A DNA stretch of 64,000 nt from Streptomyces aurantiogriseus (GTDB lineage Bacteria > Actinomycetota > Actinomycetes > Streptomycetales > Streptomycetaceae), in contig NZ_BMSX01000001.1 of assembly GCF_014649375.1 (NCBI RefSeq), positions 62,001 to 126,000 on the forward strand. Reading direction: 5' to 3'. Positions 54,744 through 62,780 of this stretch are shown in pieces. How positions within the stretch are numbered: position 1 is the first letter of the stretch; the number at the start of each line of letters is the position of its first letter. A program made the translations under genes and the position numbers. The notes under the pieces were generated by a model. The model saw only the letters and a list, made by a program, of their open reading frames with translations. It was not told the origin of the DNA and did not search any database.

Positions 54744-55706
54744 GTGGCTGGATTCAGGATCGGACGCGGCGGCCGGGACGGCCGCGCCCCGCAGACGCGA
54801 CCCCAAGACCCTCCGTACGGGCAGCAGGCGCCCCAGGGGCCGTCGCACGGCTACCCGCCGGCGCAGCACCCGTACCCGCAGCAGCGGCCGCAGTACCCCG
54901 GCGGCCGGCAGCCCCCGTACGGCGGCGGCAGCGGGCAGTGGCCCCCGGCGAACGGCGGCGGCCAGGGCGGCGGCTACGGCCGTCAGGGCGACGAACCGGA
55001 GTACTTCGGCGGCGACGACCCGTACGCCCCCGGACCGGGCGCCCATGACCCGTACGCCGCGAACAACCCGGGGCACACACAGGCGTTCTCGATCGACGAC
55101 CACCAGCAGTACAACCAGGGCGGGACCTACCACGCCGGCTCCGCGGCCCCGTCGGGCCCGATCGGCCCGCGTCTGCACTGGAAGGAGCTGCTGAAGGGCG
55201 TCGTCCTGTCCCCCAAGCAGACCTTCCTCCAGATGCGGGACTACACGATGTGGGGCCCCGCCCTCATCGTCACCTTCCTCTACGGCCTGCTCGCGGTCTT
55301 CGGCTTCGACGACACGCGCACGGACGCGATAAACGCCACGCTGTCCAACGCGATCCCGATCGTCCTGACGACGGCCGTCGCGATGGTGCTGAGCTCCTTC
55401 ATCCTCGGCGTCGTCACCCACACCCTCGCCCGCCAGCTCGGCGGCGACGGCGCCTGGCAGCCCACGGTCGGCCTCTCCATGCTGATCATGTCCCTCACGG
55501 ACGCCCCCCGCCTGATCGTCGCCATGTTCCTCGGCGGCGACGCCTCCTTCGTCCAGGTCCTCGGCTGGGCCACCTGGGTCGCCGCCGGCGCCCTCCTCAC
55601 CCTCATGGTCAGCCGCTCCCACGACCTGCCGTGGCCGAAGGCACTGGGAGCGTCGGCGATCCAGCTGATCGCGCTGCTGTCGATCGTGAAGCTGGGGACG
55701 TTCTAG
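54744..55706 (+). CDS. Yip1-family membrane protein with disordered N-terminus
   Basis: The 320-residue protein starts at a GTG at 54744 (VAGFRIGRGGRD), the conserved opening of its homologues. A long Gln/Pro/Gly/Tyr-rich disordered region follows (about 15-135). The C-terminal half has four to five hydrophobic helices in Yip1 layout: LHWKELLKGVVLSPKQTFLQ, then membrane helices. The function is unknown; the tail may bind peptidoglycan enzymes or act as a scaffold. It is a single gene with its own terminators on both sides. Confidence 0.8.
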   Translation: MAGFRIGRGGRDGRAPQTRPQDPPYGQQAPQGPSHGYPPAQHPYPQQRPQYPGGRQPPYGGGSGQWPPANGGGQGGGYGRQGDEPEYFGGDDPYAPGPGAHDPYAANNPGHTQAFSIDDHQQYNQGGTYHAGSAAPSGPIGPRLHWKELLKGVVLSPKQTFLQMRDYTMWGPALIVTFLYGLLAVFGFDDTRTDAINATLSNAIPIVLTTAVAMVLSSFILGVVTHTLARQLGGDGAWQPTVGLSMLIMSLTDAPRLIVAMFLGGDASFVQVLGWATWVAAGALLTLMVSRSHDLPWPKALGASAIQLIALLSIVKLGTF

Positions 55707-55763
55707 GGGCAGGTTGTTCCAGGGGCAGGTTCCAGGGCAGTAAGCGTCGTCGTCCACGACGAG

Positions 55764-55793
55764 AAGGGCTCCCGGTGTCAGCCGGGAGCCCTT
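55764..55793. terminator. Terminator after the Yip1-family gene
   Basis: AAGGGCTCCCGG and CCGGGAGCCCTT form a perfect 12-bp stem with a six-base loop. The gap 55707-55973 otherwise holds a repeated AAGGTCACCTGTG pair at about 55806-55831 and no gene. Confidence 0.8.
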
Positions 55794-55973
55794 GGTTGTG
55801 CCGGGAAGGTCACCTGTGAAGGTCACCTGTGAAGGTCCCTTCGTCCGTCGCTGCCCGGCTGACCGTCGGTTCGGCTTCCATCGAGTGAATCCGGCTGTTC
55901 CGTGAGGAGCGGCCGACGCGTCAGCGGGAAGGCCATTCTGCAAACCGGACAAGCGACGGGCAGGAAGCATCCC

Positions 55974-56294
55974 ATGCCGAAGTTCCTCATCCAGGCCACC
56001 TACACGCCCGAGGGCACCAAGGGGCTGCTCAAGGAGGGCGCGAGTGGCCGCCGCGCCGCCGTCGACCAGGTCGTCACCGACCTCGGCGGGCAGGTCGAGG
56101 CCATGTACTTCGCCTTCGGGGAGGACGACATCGTGCTCATCGTCGACTTCCCCGACCCGGTCTCCATGGCCGCCGTCAGCCTCACCGTCAAGGCCAGCGG
56201 AGCCCTCCGCACCCGGGCCACGCCCCTCCTCACCCTCGACGAGATCGACGAGGCCACCCGCCGGCAGGTCACATTCCGCGCCCCCGGCAGGTGA
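55974..56294 (+). CDS. GYD domain protein
   Basis: The 106-residue protein has the ferredoxin-like GYD fold: MPKFLIQATYTPEGTKGLLKEG, then VEAMYFAFGEDDIVLIVDFP. The GYD motif is replaced by GEDD, as in many members. Its function is unknown; relatives resemble stress-response dimeric alpha/beta-barrel proteins. I placed the start at the ATG at 55974. The 3' end lies 52 bp before the convergent phosphoribosyltransferase stop. Confidence 0.85.
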   Translation: MPKFLIQATYTPEGTKGLLKEGASGRRAAVDQVVTDLGGQVEAMYFAFGEDDIVLIVDFPDPVSMAAVSLTVKASGALRTRATPLLTLDEIDEATRRQVTFRAPGR

Positions 56295-56345
56295 ACCCGG
56301 GAGCCGGGGGCACATCTGCTCCCCGGAGCACCTTGCCCTCCGGAG

Positions 56346-56855
56346 TCAGAGCGCTTCCCTGTTCGGCTTGGCCGGCTCTCCCGACCTGCTCACCGGAGGC
56401 AGGACGCTCCACGGGAAGTTGATCCAGTCGTCGGTGCGCTTCCACACGTACTCGCACTTCACGAGCGAGTGGGACTTCTCATAGATGACGGCGCTGCGGA
56501 CCTCGGCGACCGTGTCGAGGCAGAAGTCGCGGACCAGCTTGAGCGTCCTGCCGGTGTCGGCGACGTCGTCGGTGATCAGGACCTTCTTGTCGGAGAAGTC
56601 GATGAGGTTGGGAACGGGGGCGAGCATGACGGGCATCTCGAGGGTGGTGCCGACGCCGGTATAGAACTCGACGTTGACCAGATGAAGGTTCTTGCAGTCG
56701 AGGGCGTAGGCGAGCCCGCCGGCGATGAAGACGCCGCCGCGGGCGATGGAGAGCACGATGTCGGGCTCGTAGCCGTCGTCGGCGATGGTCTGCGCGAGTT
56801 CGCGCACGGCGACGCCGAACCGCTCGTAGGTGAGGTTCTCCCGTATGTCGCTCAT
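56346..56855 (-). CDS. Purine-type phosphoribosyltransferase
   Basis: The 169-residue protein has the PRPP-binding motif KVLITDDVADTGRTL and the SIARGGVFIAGGLAYAL segment of hypoxanthine/xanthine-type phosphoribosyltransferases. It may salvage a nucleobase with PRPP. The ATG at 56855 opens MSDIRENLTYERFG; an upstream GTG at 56882 would overlap the dcd stop (GTGA) and is a fair alternative. It is paired with dcd on the minus strand, so both serve nucleotide metabolism. Confidence 0.85.
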   Translation of the reverse strand: MSDIRENLTYERFGVAVRELAQTIADDGYEPDIVLSIARGGVFIAGGLAYALDCKNLHLVNVEFYTGVGTTLEMPVMLAPVPNLIDFSDKKVLITDDVADTGRTLKLVRDFCLDTVAEVRSAVIYEKSHSLVKCEYVWKRTDDWINFPWSVLPPVSRSGEPAKPNREAL

Positions 56856-56878
56856 GCCGGCGTCACTCGTCCCCGTGC

Positions 56879-57454
56879 TCACACCTGCGTCCGATGGAAG
56901 TTGAGGAAGGACCGGGAGGCGGTCGGCCCCCGCTGGCCCTGATACCGGGAGCCGTACCGCTCGCTGCCGTAGGAGTACTCGGCGGGCGAGCTCAGCCGGA
57001 ACATGCACAGCTGGCCGATCTTCATACCGGGCCAGAGCTTGATCGGCAGGGTGGCGAGGTTGGAGAGCTCCAGGGTGACGTGCCCGGAGAAGCCGGGGTC
57101 GATGAACCCGGCGGTGGAGTGGGTGACGAGCCCGAGCCGCCCGAGCGAGCTCTTGCCCTCGAGCCGCGAGGCAAGATCGTCGGGGAGGGTGATGACCTCG
57201 TAGGTGGAGGCGAGGACGAACTCCCCGGGGTGGAGGATGAACGGCTCGTCCCCCTCCGGCTCCACGAGCCGGGTCAGATCCGCCTGCTCGATGGAAGGGT
57301 CGATATGGGGATAACGGTGATTCTCGAACACCCGGAAGAAGCGGTCGAGACGCACGTCGATGCTCGACGGCTGCACCATGGATTCGTCGTAGGGATCGAT
57401 CCGCACCCGCCCGGCGTCGATCTCGGCCCGGATGTCCTTGTCAGAGAGAAGCAC
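56879..57454 (-). CDS. dcd: dCTP deaminase
   Basis: The 191-residue trimeric enzyme converts dCTP to dUTP for dTMP synthesis. Visible marks are [23 protein letters not shown], the nucleotide site [11 protein letters not shown], the catalytic Glu in HVTLELSN, and the C-terminal [10 protein letters not shown] cover. It is full length. It is co-transcribed with the phosphoribosyltransferase, whose possible GTG start overlaps the stop here. The bifunctional form is not suggested. Confidence 0.95.
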   Translation of the reverse strand: MLLSDKDIRAEIDAGRVRIDPYDESMVQPSSIDVRLDRFFRVFENHRYPHIDPSIEQADLTRLVEPEGDEPFILHPGEFVLASTYEVITLPDDLASRLEGKSSLGRLGLVTHSTAGFIDPGFSGHVTLELSNLATLPIKLWPGMKIGQLCMFRLSSPAEYSYGSERYGSRYQGQRGPTASRSFLNFHRTQV

Positions 57455-57532
57455 GCCCCGAGGATACGCAAGGCGCGCGGACCCGCCACAATCAGGACGA
57501 CTCCGCGCGCCAGGCCGTTTCTCTCCTCGCCG

Positions 57533-57691
57533 CTACCGCTTCTCGAGCACCACCGGCACCGCACTGCGGAGCCGGGCACACCGAGGACACCGGACGAGCC
57601 GCCCGGGGCCGAGTCGCTCGGCCTGCTGCATCGGGAACGAAGCGGTGCTGAACACGTGCCCATCGGCACAACGGACGACGGTGCGCTCCAT
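57533..57691 (-). CDS. 52-residue zinc-ribbon protein
   Basis: The small frame begins MERTVVRCADGHVFSTASFP and ends RLVRCPRCARLRSAVPVVLE. It carries Cys8, His12, Cys35 and Cys38, the ligands of a small zinc ribbon (C-x3-H, C-x2-C). AGGA lies four bases before the ATG. I recognise this conserved small family from other streptomycetes; the function is unknown, perhaps nucleic-acid binding. The gap 57455-57979 otherwise holds only the tRNA promoter region. Confidence 0.65.
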   Translation of the reverse strand: MERTVVRCADGHVFSTASFPMQQAERLGPGRLVRCPRCARLRSAVPVVLEKR

Positions 57692-57979
57692 CAAGTCCTA
57701 GAGTCCCTTCCCCAAGAGCCGCGTCACGTCTGACTGGGATGCGTGACGACAAACGCCACATTACGGGACGAGCGGGACGGCCCTCCAGGCGGCACTCCGT
57801 CCCCTCCCGGAGCCTCTCCCACCCCTCCACCGTACGCCCCAACTCCGGCCCCCCGCAGCCGGATCCCACCCCCCGAAACAGACTCAGACCCCACGGCTTC
57901 AGCGCCGGGGGTCTGGGATGGGGTAGAGTTACGGGGCGATCAGACACCGGTCGGAATCAGCTTCCAACTGGCGTCTTAC

Positions 57980-58053
57980 GCGGGTGTAGTTTAATGGTAG
58001 AACATCAGCTTCCCAAGCTGAGAGCGCGAGTTCGATTCTCGTCACCCGCTCCA
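57980..58053 (+). tRNA. tRNA-Gly (anticodon CCC)
   Basis: The sequence folds as a standard tRNA: acceptor stem GCGGGTG/CACCCGC, anticodon loop TTCCCAA with anticodon CCC, a GTTCGATTC T-loop, and an encoded CCA end. The integrative element starts immediately downstream, so its 3' end is the likely attachment site. Confidence 0.97.
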
Positions 58054-58058
58054 GAGAG

Positions 58059-58085
58059 AAACCCCAGGTCAGCGGCCTGGGGTTT
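58059..58085 (+). terminator. Terminator after tRNA-Gly
   Basis: AAACCCCAGG and CCTGGGGTTT form a perfect 10-bp stem, followed by the T-rich GTTAGTTGT. It starts five bases after the tRNA CCA. Confidence 0.8.
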
Positions 58086-58453
58086 GTTAGTTGTCTAGAC
58101 CATTTTGGAGGCTTCGTGCCCTCCGTGTGCCCTAAGTCGAGGTCAAATGACCACTTCGGGGGTATCTGCGGGCCTCTTTGAGTGACTCAACCCTCAAGCG
58201 TCTCAAATGGCGAGACGCATTTTGTGTGACCTGCGCCACTGCCGCATGGCGTTCCTGCGAAGTCGCTTACGCAAAGGGGCAGTTCACAATGAGGCGTGCG
58301 CGGCGCTCCGCCAGCGGCTCCCCCGAACACCGCCTGGTCGCCAGGCTGCGGCGCGGGGAGGCGCACAGCCGTAGCAGGTGTCACGTGCTGGGGTCCACGC
58401 CGAGGCCGGCGAGAAGGCCGCAGATGCGATCCTCGATCTCACCGGTCGGCATG

Positions 58454-59608
58454 TCAGCGGACCACGGACAGCTGCGGCCGTTTGTGCCCACCGCCGTGCC
58501 GTTGCGCCTCCCCCTCCTGCGCGGTGACAACGAGCCCGAAGATCAGGTCATTGAGATCGGCGGGCCGGAGATGAAGCTCGCGGGCCACGTCGGCAGGCCG
58601 CGTCCCTTCGGTGCGCAGGGCAGTGAACACCTTGCCCAGCACCTGGGAGGTCTCTCGGGCGACTCCGCTCCGAGGCTCCGACTTGCGGTAGCCGAGACGG
58701 CCGAGTTCCACGCAGTGGGTGCGGTACTGCCATTCGGTGGTCAGGCCCAGTTCGTGCAGCCGGTGCGCGAGCGCCATGGCGGCGACCTTCCAACGGCGCT
58801 TGGCCTGGAGGACCCAACTCGTGCTCGCGCCATGCGGCGCGTGGGCGAGGACGTCCGCCCGCGGCATGAGGAATGCGGCTGCGAACCGGTGTGCTTCCGC
58901 CTCGGCCTGTGGGCCGTGCGGCATCTGCTCCTCGCCGTGCAGGACGAGGTGTCCGAGTTCGTGGGCGGCGTCGAAGCGCCCGCGTTCCGCGGTCTTCTCG
59001 GTGCTCAGCAGGACGAATGGGATCCCCCGGTCCCAGAAGGAGAATGCGTCGACCTCGGGACAGTCCCTGGAGAGGGAGAAGATGCGCACGCCGTGCGCCT
59101 CCAACAGGTGCACCACGTTCGGGATCGGTGCGTTCCCGAGTCCCCAGCGGGCGCGCACCAGGGAGGCAGCTTCCTCCGCTGGGACATCCGTGCCTGCCGC
59201 CTCCCCTGGATGGGGAATCTCGTCCTCATCCGAGCCCAGGCGGCTGAACGAGGTGAGCGACGGGATGTCGGGGGCGGGCAGGCGGAAGTGCGCACCCATC
59301 CAGTCCTGCAGCGCACGCGCCAACCGTCCGGAGCTGAGGGCGATGTCCCGCTGGGAGGCGGTCATCTTGCTCAGGGCACGGAAGCTGACCGAGTCAACGG
59401 TCAGCTCGGCGACCTCCTCGGCGTTGAAGAAGGAAGGGGGGAACTCCAGCGCTGTCGCGATCGCCTCAAGCGACGGAGGGCTGGGAGTGGCACGTCCGTT
59501 CTCGAAGTCGGACAGCCTGCGTGACGTCAGGCCGGCCATCTGGGCGAGTCGGGTGACGGTCAGCCCTCGGCGCTTGCGCGCCAGGACTAGCCGGGATGCG
59601 GTGGTCAT
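58454..59608 (-). CDS. XRE-ImmA/IrrE family DNA-binding metallopeptidase
   Basis: The 384-residue protein joins an XRE helix-turn-helix (about 5-58, RLAQMAGLTSRRLSDFENGR) to an ImmA/IrrE zinc peptidase (about 140-290). The latter has FDAAHELGHLVLH (HExxH) and a third ligand in EAEAHRFAAAFLMP. In phages and mobile elements such proteins cleave a repressor or regulate a partner gene. It follows the unknown 219-residue gene by 36 bases and is presumably co-transcribed from the palindrome promoter. The ATG at 59608 is used; a TTG at 59620 is possible. Neither has a clear ribosome site. Confidence 0.85.
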   Translation of the reverse strand: MTTASRLVLARKRRGLTVTRLAQMAGLTSRRLSDFENGRATPSPPSLEAIATALEFPPSFFNAEEVAELTVDSVSFRALSKMTASQRDIALSSGRLARALQDWMGAHFRLPAPDIPSLTSFSRLGSDEDEIPHPGEAAGTDVPAEEAASLVRARWGLGNAPIPNVVHLLEAHGVRIFSLSRDCPEVDAFSFWDRGIPFVLLSTEKTAERGRFDAAHELGHLVLHGEEQMPHGPQAEAEAHRFAAAFLMPRADVLAHAPHGASTSWVLQAKRRWKVAAMALAHRLHELGLTTEWQYRTHCVELGRLGYRKSEPRSGVARETSQVLGKVFTALRTEGTRPADVARELHLRPADLNDLIFGLVVTAQEGEAQRHGGGHKRPQLSVVR

Positions 59609-59644
59609 GGGAGGAGCCAAGTGGGGAGGTCGGGGGCAGGGCGA

Positions 59645-60304
59645 TCAGGACAGACGCTCGATCGGGATGTCGATGCCGCCGTCGCCGTCATCATCGTCAT
59701 CGTCGGCGAACGGAGTGAAGCCGCCCTCGAAGTCGATCCAGGGGAGGATGATCCGCTCGTACCAACTGCTGATCTTGCCACGACTGCCGGTGTCGTTCGG
59801 AAACGACAGTTCCGCGTGGAGTCGTGTGCCCTGATCGGTCTTCGAGTGGTGGTAGAGCAGAAACCAGGTCGGGATGCCGTCTCCGGCGTCCTGCCGCTCA
59901 GGCTCCGCCTCAGCCTCGCCGAACAGCAACAACTGCCGGTTCGCCTCCACTCGCTTCATCACCGCGTTGCCCTTCGCGTAGCGGGTGGAGGGCGTGAGTG
60001 CCGCGTATCCGGTCTCCGGGCTGCCGCTGGAAGCCGTGATCGCGAATTCGCCGGAGGGCGCGACGAGCAGTGGAACGTTGCTGGGGCTGGCGCTGGTCCA
60101 CCCATACGGGATGTACGTCTCCCTCAGGAAGCGGATCGTGCGGCCCCAGAAGATGTTGCCGGGCAGGGACACCGGGTCCAGCGGCGTGCAGAAGTTGCGC
60201 TCCGACTCGGCTCGGCGCAGGGCATCCTCTATCCGCTCGACGGACAGCCCCAGCTCGGCGAGCCGATCACGGGCCGGGAGGCCCTCCGCGTGCACGACAG
60301 TCAT
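59645..60304 (-). CDS. Unknown partner protein of the XRE-ImmA gene (219 residues)
   Basis: GAGAGG six bases before the ATG at 60304 sets the start. The protein has no family that I recognise. Features are an N-terminal helical segment (RIEDALRRAESERNF), aromatic-rich strands (FWGRTIRFLRETYIPYGW, PTWFLLYHHSKTD) and an Asp-rich tail with a run of six Asp followed by GDGG. It is soluble, with no signal peptide. Its start lies 40 bp after a perfect 20-bp palindrome, and it is followed by the XRE-ImmA gene. An ImmA-controlled effector or toxin is my inference from order and adjacency. Confidence 0.7.
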   Translation of the reverse strand: MTVVHAEGLPARDRLAELGLSVERIEDALRRAESERNFCTPLDPVSLPGNIFWGRTIRFLRETYIPYGWTSASPSNVPLLVAPSGEFAITASSGSPETGYAALTPSTRYAKGNAVMKRVEANRQLLLFGEAEAEPERQDAGDGIPTWFLLYHHSKTDQGTRLHAELSFPNDTGSRGKISSWYERIILPWIDFEGGFTPFADDDDDDGDGGIDIPIERLS

Positions 60305-60343
60305 GGCCAGCCTCTCGACGCACCCCACTCGACTTCCGGAAAT

Positions 60344-60363
60344 CCTCCCTCATATGAGGGAGG
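60344..60363. promoter_or_regulatory. Perfect 20-bp palindrome, candidate operator
   Basis: CCTCCCTCATATGAGGGAGG is its own inverse complement. It lies 40 bp upstream of the unknown 219-residue gene of the XRE-ImmA module. An XRE dimer would suit such a site. Confidence 0.7.
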
Positions 60364-60456
60364 AAATCAAGAAATAATGCTGGTCAGTGGCATCGCCATC
60401 CATGTTCCTGGCATGCGACGGGCCTCGTGCTCCCGGAAACCGCCAGCTCAGGCAAC

Positions 60457-60487
60457 ACGGGATCCGGCCGAGTCGGCCGGATCCCGT
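60457..60487. terminator. Terminator after the integrase gene
   Basis: ACGGGATCCGGCCG and CGGCCGGATCCCGT form a perfect 14-bp stem with loop AGT, 18 bp past the integrase stop on the minus strand. Confidence 0.85.
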
Positions 60488-60504
60488 GCGTGGGCAGCAG
60501 CGAC

Positions 60505-61653
60505 TTACGCTTCGCGGGCACTCTGCTGTGCCGCCGCTTCATGGAGCTGTGCGCGCACCTCAGCATCGATGCCCTGGGCCAGCTTCCGCTGGTGCTTCGC
60601 CGTCGAGTGCTGGTAGATCAGCTGGGCCCGCTCCGAGGACTGGCCGGCGCGGACCATGAGGTCCTTCAGCTTGGCGCCGGTGTCGGCGGCCAAGGTGTTG
60701 CCGGTGTGGCGGAGGTCGTAGAAGCGGAAGTTGTCCGGCATGCCGACCTTGGTCCTGGCCTTGCGCCACTTGCGGCCGAAGGTCGAGCGGCGGAAGGGCG
60801 CTCCCTTCTCGCCCACGAACAGGAGGCCGTCCAGCTCCTTCTCGGCGAACCACTGCAGGTGGCGGCGCAGCTCGGGCTTCAGGAAGTCCGGCAGGTATAC
60901 GGTGCGCTTGCCCGCCCGAGTCTTGGGATCGCCAGTGACGCGCCTGCCGTTGGTCAGCTCCGGGGAAGCCTGTGTGACGCGCAGGGAGCATTCGTCGAGA
61001 TCGACACTGCGACGCCGCAGTTCGGCCAGCTCCTCGGGGCGGAGGGAGGCGAAAGCGCCGAGCAGGACCATCAGGCGCCAGCGCGGGCCCATGGCGTCGG
61101 CGAGGTCGAAGACCTGCTCGACGGTGGCGGTGGGACGTTCGTCAGCCTCCTCCTTGCCTGCGCCCTTGATGCGGCACGGGTTGTTGGGCAGCAGGTCGTC
61201 GTCGACCGCCGTCTGCAGGATGGCCTTCAGCAGACGGTACGACTTGGCGACCGTGGTGGCACCGGTCGCCCTCAGGCGCTCGGCCCGCCATGTGCGGATG
61301 GAGGGCGGGGTGATCTCGTCCAGGTCCTTGCCGCCGAAGGTCGGCAGGATGTGCAGGCGCAGCAGGCCGTCGTAGCGGTCGACGGTGGTCGGGGCCAGGC
61401 CACGCTCCTCCATCCAACGCAGCGCGTACTTCTCGAAGTTCACCGCGCCGGCGTCCGGGTCGCGCCAGTGGTTACGTTCGATGTCGGCGCGGGTGAGGTT
61501 GAGCCATTCCTGCGCGTCGCTCTTGGTGTCGAACGTCTCCGGCGCGGTGTACCGCTGCCCGTCCGGACCCAGGTAGCGGGCCTGCCATCGACCGGAAGGG
61601 AGCTTGCGTGTTGTGCCGAACTCGCGCCGCCGCTGCGGCTTGCGTCGCGCCAT
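60505..61653 (-). CDS. int: Tyrosine-recombinase integrase
   Basis: The 382-residue recombinase has an N-terminal arm-binding and SAM-like core-binding domain (about 20-160) and a catalytic domain (about 170-360). Catalytic positions visible are Arg205 (ASLRPEEL), Lys in KTRAGKR, Arg315-His316 (YDLRHTGNT, with Tyr at the first His place), Gln338 in the usual His/Trp position (AGQSS) and the nucleophile Tyr347 (LIYQHS). The start overlaps the excisionase stop (TGATG). It would integrate the element at the tRNA. Confidence 0.93.
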   Translation of the reverse strand: MARRKPQRRREFGTTRKLPSGRWQARYLGPDGQRYTAPETFDTKSDAQEWLNLTRADIERNHWRDPDAGAVNFEKYALRWMEERGLAPTTVDRYDGLLRLHILPTFGGKDLDEITPPSIRTWRAERLRATGATTVAKSYRLLKAILQTAVDDDLLPNNPCRIKGAGKEEADERPTATVEQVFDLADAMGPRWRLMVLLGAFASLRPEELAELRRRSVDLDECSLRVTQASPELTNGRRVTGDPKTRAGKRTVYLPDFLKPELRRHLQWFAEKELDGLLFVGEKGAPFRRSTFGRKWRKARTKVGMPDNFRFYDLRHTGNTLAADTGAKLKDLMVRAGQSSERAQLIYQHSTAKHQRKLAQGIDAEVRAQLHEAAAQQSAREA

Positions 61654-61865
61654 CAGGCCGCCTTCCCGTAGCGGGCACGGATACGGCGAACCGGCTCCAC
61701 GGTGCGAGCCTCGACGTACTCGGCGACGGCGCTTTCGGGGATACGGACCGGGCGCCCGAGCTTGACGAAGCGGATGCGGCGTTCGGCGACCAGGCGGCGG
61801 ACGAAGCGCTCGCCCGTGCCGAGTTGCTCGGCGGCCTCGGCCACCGTCAGGAGGCGGTCAGCCAT
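61653..61865 (-). CDS. xis: Excisionase-type helix-turn-helix protein
   Basis: The 70-residue protein has a MerR/excisionase-like winged HTH (LLTVAEAAEQLGTGERFVRR, then FVKLGRPVRIPESAVAEYVE) and a basic C-terminus. Its ribosome site AAGGAGGTGAT is a near-perfect anti-16S match. It directs excision and is coupled to int by a one-base TGATG overlap. Confidence 0.9.
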   Translation of the reverse strand: MADRLLTVAEAAEQLGTGERFVRRLVAERRIRFVKLGRPVRIPESAVAEYVEARTVEPVRRIRARYGKAA

Positions 61866-62007
61866 TCGCTATCACCTCCTTCGGGCCGGGGCGCTGGGTC
61901 CGAGCAGGGGCAGGGGCAGGGGATATTGCGGGTCGACGCAAGGGCGGTGGGTCCTCACTCTGGAGCGGTAGGGGATACGAGCCTCGGTGTGGCGGGCGGT
62001 TCGGCGT

Positions 62008-62265
62008 TCAGGCCGCGGGCCCGCCGCGCAGGAGCACGAGGGCTGAAACGTGAAGCGCCTCGGCGATCGCGATGAGGTCGTCAACGTCGCATCGGCGCTG
62101 GGCGCGTTCGATGCGGGACAGCATGGTGTTGGACATCGGGTGGCCGAGCGCGGTCACGCGGCCGGCGAGCTGGCGTTGCGACAAGCCGCGTTGGGTGCGG
62201 AGGATTTCGATGGTGCGGGCCGCCCGTATTCCTGCGGGCCCGATTTCCAATGAGCGTGCGGGCAT
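62008..62265 (-). CDS. XRE-family repressor-like protein
   Basis: The 85-residue protein is a single XRE HTH (LRTQRGLSQRQLAGRV, NTMLSRIERAQRRCDVDDLI). It is a likely regulator of the element, divergent from the replication genes. The ATG at 62265 has GGAG close by; an ATG at 62286 is also in frame. The 142 bases to xis (61866-62007) contain GGGGCA repeats and no gene. Confidence 0.85.
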   Translation of the reverse strand: MPARSLEIGPAGIRAARTIEILRTQRGLSQRQLAGRVTALGHPMSNTMLSRIERAQRRCDVDDLIAIAEALHVSALVLLRGGPAA

Positions 62266-62272
62266 GACTCCA

Positions 62273-62520
62273 GTTGTAGCTTGCATTCGCCGGTTTGGTT
62301 AACCGGCGATCGTCGGCTATGTTGCGCCCTGCTCGGACGGCGGGCAGGGCGGTATTTCCATCCCCCATATCCAGGGCGCGCGCCCTTCGCGCGCATCTGG
62401 ATGCGCCTCTGACGTGGGGTGTTGTGTTGTAGCTTGCCCGTCGCCAGCAGGTCAACGGCTTCCCGATGTGATGCTTCTGGCTCGGTCGGCAGGACAACTA
62501 TTTGGTCAACCGGCGATCGT
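62273..62520. promoter_or_regulatory. Three related repeats in the divergent control region
   Basis: TTTGGTTAACCGGCGATCGT (62294-62313) recurs with one change at 62501-62520. GTTGTAGCTTGC (62273-62284) recurs at 62426-62437, followed at 62451 by GTCAACGG. The first site also holds a perfect GCCGGTT/AACCGGC inverted repeat (62289-62307). They lie between the XRE gene and the replication genes, and could be operators or iterons. The rest of 62287-62780 shows no gene that I can support. Confidence 0.6.
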
Positions 62521-62780
62521 GCCCTACGGTTTTGCTCCCGCTCGCCATCCAACGTGATTTCCTGCGGCCTTTCTGCCGTGAGAGATAGCGCCGGATCGAG
62601 CTGGACTTGCGTGGCCTCGGTGTGGCTATGTTGACGACACCCCCCGGAAAACGCGATCGGTCTTCAGCGCGCCCGCGCCGAAGACCGGCAACTCCCCCTG
62701 CTCCTCAGCCCTTACCGCCCCAACCGACGGTGAGCCATGGGTGCCCGCCCATCGGCCACCGAGTGAGGAATGCCCCGCTC

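Noticed and set aside
57492..57947. 151-codon minus-strand frame before the tRNA
   Set aside because: Arg/Pro-rich and without motifs; the zinc-ribbon gene in another frame of the same strand explains the coding signal.
58381..58452. 23-codon frame (MPTGEIEDRICGLLAGLGVD and on) starting one base after the XRE-ImmA stop
   Set aside because: There is no ribosome binding site of its own and no recognised family. It is too short to support, although the position is suggestive of coupling.
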